From Bifidobacterium moukalabense DSM 27321 (GTDB lineage Bacteria > Actinomycetota > Actinomycetes > Actinomycetales > Bifidobacteriaceae), in contig NZ_AZMV01000002.1 in the NCBI RefSeq assembly GCF_000522505.1, forward strand, positions 336,080-400,079: 64,000 bases of DNA, written 5' to 3'. Each line of letters starts with the position of its first letter. Position 1 is the first letter of the stretch. Position numbers and translations under genes: made by a program. Below, piece after piece: positions 18,121 through 27,006 of the stretch. The notes under the pieces were generated by a model. The model was given only the letters and a program-made list of their open reading frames with translations. It was not told the DNA's origin and ran no database searches.

Positions 18121-18969
18121 TCACGCTATCCTACGAACGAGCTGCCGCAGCGCCTCGGCCACCGCTTCGGGATGCTCATACGCACTGAAGTGCCCGCAAT
18201 CGCCGATGATGGTGAAGTCCACGTTCGTGCCGGTCATCGCGTCCGCCACCGGACCCATCACTTCGGGCGGGCTAGACGGATCCTTGTCGCCGCAGATCAC
18301 CGCGCTTGGCGTGCTTACCTTCGCCAGCACATCGTTGAGATCCGGGCGCCCTGCGGCCATGCGTTCGCGCCAGGCGATGCCGTCGGCCGGCTGCTCGTTG
18401 ATCCACAGTGTGAATTGGCGGGCGTATTCGGCGGATTGCTTGATGCTGGAGTCTGTCTCGTTGGCCACGGCGAATCCCATCACCGGATCATGCGTACCGG
18501 TGGCTTCGCATTCCTCGGCGATGGCGACGCGTCTGCCACGCGTTGCCGTCGAATCCGCATCGGCTTTCGTGTCGCACAGGGCAAGGCCGGCCACCGCTTC
18601 GGGATGCAGTCGCTGAATGTCGAGTATCAGGTAGCCTCCCATGGAGAGGCCCACCCAGATGGCCTTTTCGTAGCCGGCATCATGAATCAGGTCCACGTAT
18701 GCGTCCGCCATGCGGTCAAGGGCATGGGGGAACGTGCCGTCCGCATCCCTGCCTCCGCTGGCCTCATCGCTCGGAATCGGGCCTTCGCCCGCACCGGGCA
18801 TGTCCGGAGCCCAAATCGGAAAGCGTGCCATGCCGTGCTCGTCTCCGATCCGTGCAAGTTCGGCGGCGCACCGGTCCCACATGCGGTGATCCACCGGGAA
18901 CCCGTGCACCAGCACCACGGGAATCCCCTTCCCTTCGCGATATACGGTGTTCTTCAGTTCGATTCCCAT
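18121..18969 (-). CDS. alpha/beta-fold hydrolase
   Basis: 282 residues, a single alpha/beta-hydrolase domain. It has the oxyanion turn VVLVHGFPVDHRMWD, the nucleophile elbow GLSMGGYLIL, a likely acid in CGDKDPSSPPEV and the histidine in GDCGHFSAYEHPEAV. This is the esterase/peptidase-like branch of the fold; the substrate cannot be predicted. It is upstream of nudC in the same direction with 17 bases between, so they may be co-transcribed. The ATG at 18,969 has GGAG six bases upstream; a TTG four codons earlier is less likely. Confidence 0.88.
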   Translation of the reverse strand: MGIELKNTVYREGKGIPVVLVHGFPVDHRMWDRCAAELARIGDEHGMARFPIWAPDMPGAGEGPIPSDEASGGRDADGTFPHALDRMADAYVDLIHDAGYEKAIWVGLSMGGYLILDIQRLHPEAVAGLALCDTKADADSTATRGRRVAIAEECEATGTHDPVMGFAVANETDSSIKQSAEYARQFTLWINEQPADGIAWRERMAAGRPDLNDVLAKVSTPSAVICGDKDPSSPPEVMGPVADAMTGTNVDFTIIGDCGHFSAYEHPEAVAEALRQLVRRIA

Positions 18970-19009
18970 TGCATACTCCAATCCGTCTCGCCCGTCGGCG
19001 TCTCAGCCG

Positions 19010-19630
19010 TCACCGGCCGGCCCAGGCCAGCGCCTGCCTCACAATCGTTCCATATCCGTTGCCCATCTGCCCGATGAACGTGTCAAGCATCGCACCGTTC
19101 GGATCGACCCATTCCACGTCCAACGTCTCGTCCTGCGGCTTGCAATCGCCCGCGATCGGCACCACGTAGCACAACGCAATCGCATGCTGCCGGGCATCGA
19201 AGAAATCCGAGATGCCGGGGGTGGGGAAGAATTCCGCCACCGTGAACGGCTGCAGGCTGGTCGGCAATACCGGCAGGGCGATGTCTCCCAGATCCTTGGC
19301 GACGTTACGGGCGATCGCCTCGCGAATCGACTCATGGTAGAGCACACGTCCGGCGATCAGCGTCCGTTCGACGCTGCCGTCATCGGAGACTCGCAGCAAC
19401 GATCCGACCTGTGCCACGCGACCGAGCTCATCGGTGCGCACCGGCACGATCTGCACGTAGGGAATCGGCATTTCGCCGCGCATGCGGTTGATTTCGTCGG
19501 AGCTGAGCCATCCGGGCGGATTGCCCATTCCACGGATGAAATCCTCCGGCGTGATGTCGTCGAATTCACCGCGCCTACGTCCGGCATCGAAATCGCCCTC
19601 GTCGGGCACCTCATCATTCATCACTGGCAT
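19010..19630 (-). CDS. Nudix-like protein (DUF4916-type)
   Basis: 206 residues, acidic N-terminus (NDEVPDEGDFDAGRR). The core (PGWLSSDEINRMRGEMPIPYVQIVPVRTDELGRVAQVGSLLR) and the end (DETLDVEWVDP, MGNGYGTIVRQALAWAG) resemble the actinobacterial DUF4916 group, a Nudix-fold family without the complete Nudix box. It is therefore probably not a standard Nudix hydrolase. Function unknown. The start at 19,630 is chosen because a GATAAT box ends seven bases before it; GTG at 19,624 would have GGGAGG as a ribosome-binding site instead. It is divergent from trxA. Confidence 0.7.
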   Translation of the reverse strand: MPVMNDEVPDEGDFDAGRRRGEFDDITPEDFIRGMGNPPGWLSSDEINRMRGEMPIPYVQIVPVRTDELGRVAQVGSLLRVSDDGSVERTLIAGRVLYHESIREAIARNVAKDLGDIALPVLPTSLQPFTVAEFFPTPGISDFFDARQHAIALCYVVPIAGDCKPQDETLDVEWVDPNGAMLDTFIGQMGNGYGTIVRQALAWAGR

Positions 19631-19637
19631 GCCTCCC

Positions 19638-19643
19638 ATTATC
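19638..19643 (-). promoter_or_regulatory. -10 box GATAAT of the Nudix-like gene
   Basis: GATAAT on the minus strand ends seven bases before the ATG at 19,630, the same spacing as in ptrB, the DeoR regulator and the App1-like gene. Confidence 0.45.
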
Positions 19644-19723
19644 GCGCACCCCGCGTAACGTTCAAGCGTTTTGCCGTTCCTCCCATAGCGGACAATGGAA
19701 TGCATGGCGAATGCCGCGGGTTA

Positions 19724-19729
19724 TATACT
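19724..19729 (+). promoter_or_regulatory. -10 box TATACT of trxA
   Basis: TATACT lies 27 bases upstream of the trxA ATG, with AAGGAG in between as ribosome-binding site. A conventional leadered promoter is likely; the -35 is weak. Confidence 0.5.
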
Positions 19730-19756
19730 GCACACACACGAATGTAAGGAGCAGCT

Positions 19757-20101
19757 ATGGCAACGCATGCAGTCACCTCTGAGAACTTCAACGAGGTCAT
19801 CGAAGGCAATGATCTCGTGTTCGTGGATTTCTGGGCCACCTGGTGCGGTCCGTGCCGCGCGTTCGGCCCAACCTTCGAGAAGGCGAGCGAGGCGAATCCC
19901 GACATCTACTTCGCCAAGGTGGACATCGACCAGAATCCCGATCTTGCGCAGGCGGCCAAGGTGCAGGCCGTTCCGACGCTGATGGTCGTCAAGAAGCAGC
20001 AGATCGTGTTCCAGCAGGCCGGTGCCCTGCGCGCCTCCGATCTGGACGATCTGATCGGCCAGGCCAAGGCGTTGGATGTGAGTGCCGGCTCCGATTCCTG
20101 A
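19757..20101 (+). CDS. trxA: thioredoxin
   Basis: 114 residues, a single thioredoxin fold with the redox motif WATWCGPCRAFGPTF and the cis-proline in VQAVPTLMVV. It reduces disulfides in cytoplasmic proteins using thioredoxin reductase, which is not in this window. AAGGAG five bases before the ATG makes the start clear. It is slightly longer than E. coli TrxA at the C-terminus (VSAGSDS tail). The gene stands alone between a divergent Nudix-like gene and a G5-domain cell-wall protein. Confidence 0.96.
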   Translation: MATHAVTSENFNEVIEGNDLVFVDFWATWCGPCRAFGPTFEKASEANPDIYFAKVDIDQNPDLAQAAKVQAVPTLMVVKKQQIVFQQAGALRASDLDDLIGQAKALDVSAGSDS

Positions 20102-20218
20102 TGATCGAGCGCTTGGGGTAAAATGCTCTTTTAGATGTGCGCATTCCGGCGAAGCCCTTGCGGCCGCGCGCAGAATCCGAATTCGTCGAGGCACATGAAG
20201 TCGCTTTTTAGGAGCAGA

Positions 20219-21235
20219 ATGGCTAACCACAGCAAGCATGGCCGTCCGTTTACCCTGAGCCTGCCGAACAGGTCCCAGTGCGTGAAGATCGTCGCAACGG
20301 TTGCGGCGGTGGGGCTGCTGGCTACCGGTGGCATTGTTTCGCATAATTTCTATGCGTCATCCACCCAGGCGGAACCGACCGCACGCGTCACCGCCTACTC
20401 CGCCACCGATGCCGAGGCGTCCCGCGGCAACGCCCGTGAGGCGCTTGGCGGCGACACCTCATATGTCACCGTGAAGATCAACGGCAAGTCCCGCGTGGTG
20501 CCGGGCACCAACTTCACCAATGTCAAGTCCGTGCTGGAAGCCGGCAACATCACGCTTGAACCGGAAGACACGGTCTCCCCGTCGCTGACCACCAAGGTCG
20601 ACGAGAAGACCGTGATCACCGTCAACCGTGCAGGCGCCTCCGTCGAGGTCGCCGACTCGTCGATCGCGTTCAATGTCGTAAAGAAGGAGACCTCCTCACT
20701 GCCGAAGGGTCAGGAGAAGGTCGAGACCGAGGGCGAAGAGGGCGTGATGGAATCCACGAACCTCGTGACCCGTTCCGGTGACACCGTCGTCTCCTCGAAC
20801 ATGATCAGCTCGTATGTGAAGAAGGCCCCGGTCGACAAGGTGGTGCTCGTCGGCACCGGCTCCACGTCCACATCATCGTCGTCGTCCTCCTCTTCGTCCA
20901 GCAGCACCGCTTCGGTCGGCACCACCGTACCGGCCGGCGACATGCAGCAGTGGGCTCATGACTATCTGATTTCCAACGGCTATACCGAAGCCGATTTCAC
21001 CGCGACCGTGTACATCATCTCGCATGAATCCGGCTGGAACGTGTCCGCCACGAACCCGAGTTCCGGCGCATACGGCCTGCCGCAGGCGTTGCCCGGCAGC
21101 AAGATGGTCAGCGCCGGTTCCGACTGGGCCACCAACTATCAGACCCAGCTCAAGTGGTTCTGGGGTTATTGCGCCTCACGCTACGGTTCCATTCAGGGAG
21201 CCTACAGCTACTGGCTCGCCCACAAGTGCTACTGA
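20219..21235 (+). CDS. secreted G5-domain protein with a C-terminal transglycosylase-like domain
   Basis: 338 residues. A signal or anchor helix (~residues 20-45, IVATVAAVGLLATGGIV) is followed by a DUF348-like segment, a G5 domain (ETSSLPKGQEKVETEGEEGVMESTN...), a serine-only linker of about a dozen residues, and a C-terminal lysozyme/aggregation-promoting-factor-like domain with ISHESGWNVSATN (likely catalytic glutamate) and GAYGLPQALPGSKM. This is the layout of resuscitation-promoting-factor-like cell-wall hydrolases. AGGAGC before the ATG at 20,219 fixes the start; an upstream in-frame ATG lacks one. It has its own terminators. Confidence 0.85.
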   Translation: MANHSKHGRPFTLSLPNRSQCVKIVATVAAVGLLATGGIVSHNFYASSTQAEPTARVTAYSATDAEASRGNAREALGGDTSYVTVKINGKSRVVPGTNFTNVKSVLEAGNITLEPEDTVSPSLTTKVDEKTVITVNRAGASVEVADSSIAFNVVKKETSSLPKGQEKVETEGEEGVMESTNLVTRSGDTVVSSNMISSYVKKAPVDKVVLVGTGSTSTSSSSSSSSSSSTASVGTTVPAGDMQQWAHDYLISNGYTEADFTATVYIISHESGWNVSATNPSSGAYGLPQALPGSKMVSAGSDWATNYQTQLKWFWGYCASRYGSIQGAYSYWLAHKCY

Positions 21236-21238
21236 TTC

Positions 21239-21280
21239 GGAACCCGTGTGGCGCATGGAACCATACGTCACACGGGTTCC
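21239..21280 (+). terminator. long hairpin just after the G5-domain gene
   Basis: A perfect 12-bp stem (GGAACCCGTGTG and its complement) around an 18-base loop starts immediately after the stop codon. No T-tract follows. Confidence 0.4.
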
Positions 21281-21296
21281 GATCTCAAAAAAGCGC

Positions 21297-21326
21297 AAGT
21301 CCCGTACGTCCGCGCGTACGGGACTT
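21297..21326. terminator. bidirectional Rho-independent terminator between convergent genes
   Basis: A perfect 12-bp stem (AAGTCCCGTACG and complement) with a 6-base loop lies between the G5-domain gene and the convergent membrane-protein gene. Four T follow on the plus strand, and an A6 stretch just before it could serve the minus strand. Confidence 0.7.
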
Positions 21327-21381
21327 TTCGTATACCGGCCACGGATCCGGTCACCTTACGTCAAGCGGCATGATCCCACGG

Positions 21382-22233
21382 TTACTCGGAAATGCCTGTC
21401 GCGCTGAATTCGTCAATGGCCTTCTGAAGCATCTTAAGCTGATTGATGTATACGTTCGGATCGGCGGAAGCGGACGTGGTCGCCGTCTGCTGGGCATCGT
21501 TCAACGCCGCGAACAAATCCTGGCGGGCGTTCAGGTCGTTGGAATGCACGGTACCGAGCACGTTCTGGCCATCATTGACCTTGTTGACCAGCTCGGCCTT
21601 CGCCACGGCGACATCGCGGGCGTTTTTTGAACGCTCCACTGCGGTCTTGGCACTCAGAATGGCTTCGACCTTGTCCCCCAACTTGCGGGTGGCCTCGGTG
21701 ATGCTTTCATCGCTGGCCTGGTTGTCCTCGGCTGAGGCTGACGCGTCGCAGCCGGCGGTGAGCTTGGTCTTTTCATTGCCCTTGTCGACTGCGGCGCGCA
21801 GGTCAGCCACTGTCTGTGGATCCTGTACCTGGTTCTTTGCGATCAACAGATCGTCGGCCGCGCCGTCGATGGTCTTCTTCAAACGTTCCGTATTGGAATG
21901 ATAGATATCGACGGACTGTTGGCAGGAGCTCAGCACCTCCTGGCTGTCGACATGTTGACGGAAGTTGAGCGCAAGGCCCGTCACCACCGTGGCGACCACG
22001 GCGATCGCAGCGGTACCGACCAGCTCGCGGCGATGCCGGTATACGAATCCCTTCGGCTTCACTTCTGCTATTGAACCTCCGATATTACCAACCGAGAGTC
22101 CCCTGGAAACGTCCTCTTCGGCGAGCCGGTCCTCTTCGGTTAGGGGAAAATCATAAGTCCTCGCGGTACCCGCACCGTGATTTCCACTTGGAGCATGCAC
22201 TTCTGGCCATTCCCCGAACTCATTTCCCGACAT
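21382..22233 (-). CDS. single-pass membrane protein with extracellular helical domain (EPS-flanking family)
   Basis: 283 residues. An acidic cytoplasmic part (~1-70) precedes one membrane helix (~72-92, ELVGTAAIAVVATVVTGLAL) and an extracellular helical region with ALNDAQQ-type heptads and two cysteines (SSCQQS, AGCDAS). It has no recognised domain. It is clearly related in layout and motif order (QTVADL..., GC[D/E]ASxS) to the broken gene at 43,368-44,750 on the other side of the EPS genes. A role at the cell surface in polysaccharide assembly is only inferred from position. The ATG at 22,233 is chosen for its upstream AGAAGGGA. Confidence 0.65.
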   Translation of the reverse strand: MSGNEFGEWPEVHAPSGNHGAGTARTYDFPLTEEDRLAEEDVSRGLSVGNIGGSIAEVKPKGFVYRHRRELVGTAAIAVVATVVTGLALNFRQHVDSQEVLSSCQQSVDIYHSNTERLKKTIDGAADDLLIAKNQVQDPQTVADLRAAVDKGNEKTKLTAGCDASASAEDNQASDESITEATRKLGDKVEAILSAKTAVERSKNARDVAVAKAELVNKVNDGQNVLGTVHSNDLNARQDLFAALNDAQQTATTSASADPNVYINQLKMLQKAIDEFSATGISE

Positions 22234-22330
22234 ACTCCGGTATTCCCTTCTAAAATTTCCACTGTCCTCTCGCACATTATACGGATGCCGTGCCACAAAG
22301 GGGGAGACCAGTAAACATCCGACGGACATA

Positions 22331-22362
22331 TTTAGGGGAGCGGGCAAGTATGTTTAGGGGAG
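22331..22362. repeat. two direct TTTAGGGGAG repeats upstream of the first EPS glycosyltransferase
   Basis: TTTAGGGGAG occurs at 22,331-22,340 and 22,353-22,362. Repeat starts are 22 bases apart, close to two helical turns, so a regulator could bind both on one face. They lie in the divergent region between the membrane-protein gene and the first EPS glycosyltransferase. Confidence 0.35.
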
Positions 22363-22460
22363 AGACAGACGTGCCTGGATAAGAGTATTATACGTATGTG
22401 AGAGGGTGTTGGCACCACCCTAACGTATGTGGGTTTCAGAAAACAATTCGAGGGGAAAGC

Positions 22461-23615
22461 ATGATCACGGCCAAGAAGAAGCTGCTCATAGTCCAAGAGG
22501 CTATGGGCGGTTGCGGTCGTAACGTCGTGGATATCGTCAACGGCATCGACCACGACAGGTTCGACGTGACGGTCGCCTACGGGACAGACCGACTTGATGA
22601 TTATTACCGCAAGGCCCTGCCCGAGATGGAAAAGCATGCGACACTCATCCCCATCCCCGAACTGACCCGGGATATTTCCGCATCGAACGACATCAGAGCA
22701 TGGTTGCGCGTACATGAGCTCATCAAGCAGATCAAGCCCGATATTCTGCACTGCCATAGCTCGAAAGCGGGCATCATCGGCCGCTCCGCAATCATTGGCA
22801 GCCATGTGGCGAAGGTATTCTACACACCTCACGCCTACTCATTCCAGGCTTGGGAATTTTCCGAGTCCAAAAAACTGCTGTTCGTGATGCTCGAGCGAAT
22901 GTTCAGCCACCTGCTCACCACCCGTACGTTCAACGTTTCCGCCGGCGAGTGTGATATCGCATTGAGGTATGGGATCGACAATCCGAATAAGTTCAAGGTC
23001 GTCTATAACGGCATTCCCGATATTGAATTGCCTTCGCACGATGAAGCGTTGCGGGCGCTGGGATTGTCCGGCTTGCCGCAGGACTCGATCGTAGTCGGTT
23101 CGACCGTGCGCCTGGCCGCGCAGAAGGACCCGATGACATTTGTGAAGGTCGCCAAGATGGTGGTCGAGCATAATCCGCGCGTGCATTTCGTTTGCGTGGG
23201 TGATGGAGACCTGCAGGATGATGTGGCGAGGTTCGTCGAAAGCAACGGCCTTGCCGACCACGTGCACCTGCTCGGCTACCGTGATGATGCGGAACGTATC
23301 GTCACGGCGTTCGACGTATACCTGCTGACCTCACTGTATGAAGGACTGCCGTATTCATTGGTCGAGTCATTGCGTGCGGGTGTGCCGATCGTGGCGACGA
23401 ATGTGACCGGCAGCAACGAAGTGGTAAGACCTGGCGTGAACGGCTACCTGTTCGAGGTGGGGGATGTGGAGGACGGCGCACGCCAGGTGGAACGCATCAT
23501 CTCCGAGCGATCCCGTGGTGGTGGGTTTTCCCCTGATGCCGTTCGTGGCACCTATCTCGACAGGTTCACATCGGCATGCATGCTTGACAGCGTACAGCAA
23601 AGCTATCTGAACTGA
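22461..23615 (+). CDS. GT4-family glycosyltransferase
   Basis: 384 residues, GT-B fold. The N-terminal domain starts KKKLLIVQEAMGGCGRNVVDIVNG, the acceptor side of EpsF/CapM-like enzymes. The C-terminal donor side has VGSTVRLAAQKDPMTFVKVA and the family's two-glutamate motif EGLPYSLVESLRAGVPIVA. It probably adds one sugar of the EPS repeat unit on the cytoplasmic side. GAGGGGAAAGC before the ATG at 22,461 supports the start. It is the first gene of the EPS region in the plus direction. Confidence 0.88.
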   Translation: MITAKKKLLIVQEAMGGCGRNVVDIVNGIDHDRFDVTVAYGTDRLDDYYRKALPEMEKHATLIPIPELTRDISASNDIRAWLRVHELIKQIKPDILHCHSSKAGIIGRSAIIGSHVAKVFYTPHAYSFQAWEFSESKKLLFVMLERMFSHLLTTRTFNVSAGECDIALRYGIDNPNKFKVVYNGIPDIELPSHDEALRALGLSGLPQDSIVVGSTVRLAAQKDPMTFVKVAKMVVEHNPRVHFVCVGDGDLQDDVARFVESNGLADHVHLLGYRDDAERIVTAFDVYLLTSLYEGLPYSLVESLRAGVPIVATNVTGSNEVVRPGVNGYLFEVGDVEDGARQVERIISERSRGGGFSPDAVRGTYLDRFTSACMLDSVQQSYLN

Positions 23616-23750
23616 AACGGCGAACGGCGCACCGTACGGATAGGGTTAATATACAACCCTCATCAACGAAAACAAGCAATGCGGCAATCCCTCCAGTTCC
23701 GCCATATCCGAGAGGATATCCCCGCAAAGGACTTGTCTCCCCTGACCCCT

Positions 23751-23756
23751 TATAAT
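23751..23756 (+). promoter_or_regulatory. -10 box TATAAT upstream of the acetyltransferase remnant
   Basis: A consensus TATAAT lies 31 bases before the ATG at 23,788, with GAGAGGA as ribosome-binding site. The -35 region is weak. Confidence 0.5.
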
Positions 23757-23787
23757 TCCCCTTAGCAGCAAAAAGAGAGGACCACAG

Positions 23788-24374
23788 ATGCAGAGCATCT
23801 GCAAAGAGGGGCGCGCCGTGATTCAGACCAAAACTGACTTGCAGCGATTCCTATCCCTGGAAAAAACCGCGTACCTATATGGCGACCGCCGCGACACGCT
23901 CATCGCATACCTCACCAACGACCCAAGAGTTCAGATCTGGCGATACCAGAAGCGACTGCGTATATGCGAATACCGATATAACAACCGCCACAAGACGCCA
24001 CTGCATTTTCTTGCCTTTCTTTTGGCACGCAGAAAGAAGAACTATTTAGGAAGCCGACTCGGCATTTGAAATCTCCGAAAATGTTTTCGACGAAGGACTT
24101 CGCATCTACCATTACGGCAACATCGTCGTGAATGGAGATTCACGCATCGGTAAGAACTGCGTATTGCACGGTGCCAATTGCATTGGCAACGCGGCGACGG
24201 ATTTTACCGCTCCCCAGCTGGGCGACAATATCGACATCGGCGTTGGCGCGTCGGTCATTGGCAATGTAACCATCGCCGATGGAACTCGAATCGGAGCGGG
24301 AGCCGTCGTCACACGTTCGATCCTGGAAAAAAAATACCACCATTGCTGGCATACCAGCCAAGACGCTACATTAA
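23788..24374 (+). pseudogene. serine-acetyltransferase-like hexapeptide acyltransferase, broken by two +1 frameshifts
   Basis: Read across three frames the product is one hexapeptide acetyltransferase: an alpha-helical start (TKTDLQRFLSLEK...), then GLRIYHYGNIVVN, SRIGKNCVLHG, GDNIDIGVGASVIGNVTIADGT, RIGAGAVVT, and finally TTIAGIPAKTLH. The first frame ends at TGA 24,067, where one base too many sits at GGCATTTG. The second break is in the A8 run at 24,327-24,334; seven A restore the frame and lead to a natural stop at 24,372. Intact, it would acetylate a sugar or serine. Both breaks read as single insertions. As sequenced it is unlikely to be functional. Confidence 0.8.
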
Positions 24375-24391
24375 GCCATATCGGAGAACAC

Positions 24392-25933
24392 ATGACTTTC
24401 ACCAAAGTTTCAGCCCTTACGCCGCACAAGCGGATGCTTGTATGCGCACTGGCCAATGCATGTATCGCGGTCATGGCCGTTCTTCTACTCGATGTTTTTT
24501 CCCCGCTATATCCCGCAAATCTACGCTTGATGCCTGATCAGGATTTCTTCCAGCTCGTCGGCAAGGTGTGGGCAGAGGGTGGCGTGCCCTACCGAGATAT
24601 CTGGGATCAAAAGGGGCCGTTCATTTTCTTCGTCAACATGCTTGGTTGGAAACTTACCGGCAACGGCTATGGCATCGTCATTATCGAATGCGTCTTCATA
24701 CTCGCCACGATGTGGCTTCTCTGGTTGATCATCGGCACAGTGAATGGTCATGAGCACCATCCCGGCAATCGCAAACCCATCTATTCATACATTATCAGCA
24801 TGCTGGTGCTGTGGATCTGCGTGCTATGGATTGCGATATGTCTGCCAGGATCATGGAATATGACCGAGTTGTTCTGCCTGCCGTTCCTGGCTGCAAGCGC
24901 ATGGCTGCTGTTGCGTTCCCTGTTCGCCTATCAGGGCCATCCCACGGGCCAAGGTGCTTGGCGGGTCCCCAGTTCATGGGCATATGTCCATGGATTGGCA
25001 TTTGGTGTGTGTTTTATGACCCGTCTCAGTAACGCCGTAGGCGTATGCGTGGGTCTGCTGGTATTGACCGCACTATTGATCATACGGCGTCTTTGGAACA
25101 ATCTAGGCATTTGCATTCTGGGATTCCTGGCCGGGGTGGCGACGTTCTTCATACCGTTTGCCGTGTATTTTGCCGCACATGACGTATTCTACGAGTTCAT
25201 GTACGGCACGATACTGTACAACCTGCACTATGCAGGTGGCCTGGCCGCCGCAGGCATTCCCAATCTTTCAACCCTTGTCTTGGTGTTCGCAGTGCCGTTC
25301 GCCATGTTGCTGGCAGGCATCATTCGCCTGATCCGACATGCATCAATCACCTGCTACTCGATCTTCCTTGTGCTTTGTGCGATGATGTTCGCTGCTTTGT
25401 TCTTCAAGATGTTCACCATCCAGACCGGGTCCTATCTCCATTACACGGTAATCGATGTGGTTTTTCTTCCCTCCGTGCTGATACCGGCCGCAGCCTTTCT
25501 ACGTAATAAGGTGTCACGCATCGTGGCACTGGTATGCGTGACGGCCGTATTACTGGGTTATGCCGGCATGCGCACCTATCAGGTCACGACCTGGTCGGAA
25601 TTCGACAACACTTGGGTCGCTCGATTGGTAAAGCAATCCCAAGGATCCATAGCGTTCTACAACATGAATGCGATGGCATACACACTCAACGATGTGAAAC
25701 CTGCCTACCCCTATGCGGTTTTTCAGGACTGGCAGGCCGAGTTCAGCGATGATCTGCGAGCCACAATCATTGATTCCTACGCACAGCCTCGTACCGAGAT
25801 GCTCGTGGTGCAGCAGTATGGCACTCTGACGCCAATAATCGACGACATACTTGACACGAAATATCAATTTGTTCGTTCTGTAACGGATGCCTCCGGCACC
25901 TATGATATCTATCGATGCAGGCACTCGGTCTAA
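24392..25933 (+). CDS. GT-C-type polytopic membrane glycosyltransferase-like protein
   Basis: 513 residues with around ten hydrophobic segments. The first loop reads LMPDQDFFQLVGKVWAEGG followed by VPYRDIWDQKGPFIFF, the acidic-loop pattern of ArnT/PMT_2-like GT-C enzymes that use polyprenyl-phosphate sugars outside the membrane. The C-terminal ~120 residues are soluble. It probably transfers a sugar to the EPS or another wall polymer. GGAG before the ATG at 24,392 sets the start; the open frame extends further upstream only because it runs into the frameshifted acetyltransferase. The gene itself is intact. Confidence 0.75.
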   Translation: MTFTKVSALTPHKRMLVCALANACIAVMAVLLLDVFSPLYPANLRLMPDQDFFQLVGKVWAEGGVPYRDIWDQKGPFIFFVNMLGWKLTGNGYGIVIIECVFILATMWLLWLIIGTVNGHEHHPGNRKPIYSYIISMLVLWICVLWIAICLPGSWNMTELFCLPFLAASAWLLLRSLFAYQGHPTGQGAWRVPSSWAYVHGLAFGVCFMTRLSNAVGVCVGLLVLTALLIIRRLWNNLGICILGFLAGVATFFIPFAVYFAAHDVFYEFMYGTILYNLHYAGGLAAAGIPNLSTLVLVFAVPFAMLLAGIIRLIRHASITCYSIFLVLCAMMFAALFFKMFTIQTGSYLHYTVIDVVFLPSVLIPAAAFLRNKVSRIVALVCVTAVLLGYAGMRTYQVTTWSEFDNTWVARLVKQSQGSIAFYNMNAMAYTLNDVKPAYPYAVFQDWQAEFSDDLRATIIDSYAQPRTEMLVVQQYGTLTPIIDDILDTKYQFVRSVTDASGTYDIYRCRHSV

Positions 25934-25993
25934 GGCAGTTTCCCCCACCTCAAGAAAACATCATGGGAGACGTTGGGCGCGCCTCCCAATGCA

Positions 25994-27006
25994 TCATCTG
26001 ACATCGAAATTCCACATATTGTCAACGCGGCGGGATACCCGTTGCATGAGTGAAGAGCGCATCACCAATCCGGTGATCGGAGTCACCAGAACGGTATTGA
26101 TCATCATAGACAGCACTGTTAGGACAATGAACAACACAATGACGGACACTCCATTGACTGCTATCATCGCCGGACCGGTCACCGATGGGATGCACAAGTT
26201 CACCGCATACCAGAACGTCGCGGCAAAAACCTGATTGCCATGCAACAAGTAGACTCCGAACATTGCAGGAGCAATCAACGGCGCCAGCCTTCGCATATCA
26301 CAAGATCTTGAAGGCCGTCGCACCACAGCGTAAAATATGCACGTTGCGACAGCCATGGGAAGGACAGGAACACCTCCGAGCATAGAGTGTCCAGACCATT
26401 TAAACCATTGCGCTACAAAACCTTTGGACACATACTCCATTGAGAAAAGCAACAGCAATAACACCGCGCCGCCAATCACACAACTCATTTTTTAATCTTA
26501 TGTGAGACACTTGAATACGATCCGCGTATAAACGAATCCAAGCACCGATCATATAGATAACTACCACATACAGCAGATTATTCCAATACGCCGAAAATTT
26601 GGAGAACAATTGCCATATACTTACTGCTGTAAGACCAAGAATTACCATCATATGCTGACGAGCACTAAAAACGAGAAATAAGAATATTTAGCACTGGAGA
26701 AATAAACAACAGGAATATATAAGCCGTAGCAAACCAATACACAGAATTCCATACAGGAAACACAGATTGGAAGATAGTGGTAATCTCAGGCAAGCCTTTC
26801 CAATGCGAAATAATAGAAACGGGGAACGCTTGCATAAACATCAATAAGTAGTAACTTATACATAATAATAAACTATAGACAATAACTTGAATATCGGTTT
26901 TAATTACACGAGACAACCTAAATGATTTATCGACCATGAAGTAGCCAGTGATGAGCAGAAAACAACAAACACCAGTCTGACCGGTTATCTTATCAGCCCA
27001 ATACAC
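25994..27006 (-). pseudogene. membrane acyltransferase family 3 remnant (O-acetyltransferase-like)
   Basis: Three pieces in successive frames make one acyltransferase_3 protein: FLLITGYFMVDKSFRLSRV, VYWFATAYIFLLFISPVLN, MMVILGLTAVSIWQL, and APAMFGVYLLHGNQV near the end, with about nine membrane helices. The first break is in a T5 run (minus strand; 26,667-26,671) and the second in an A6 run (26,488-26,493); removing one base from each restores the frame. The catalytic N-terminal segment with the conserved histidine is missing, so it is also truncated. Intact family members O-acetylate polysaccharides or peptidoglycan. Confidence 0.78.

Noticed and set aside
20860..20920. TCN-rich tract in the G5-domain gene as a short-repeat phase switch
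   Set aside because: It encodes a serine linker in frame; triplet changes would not shift the frame.
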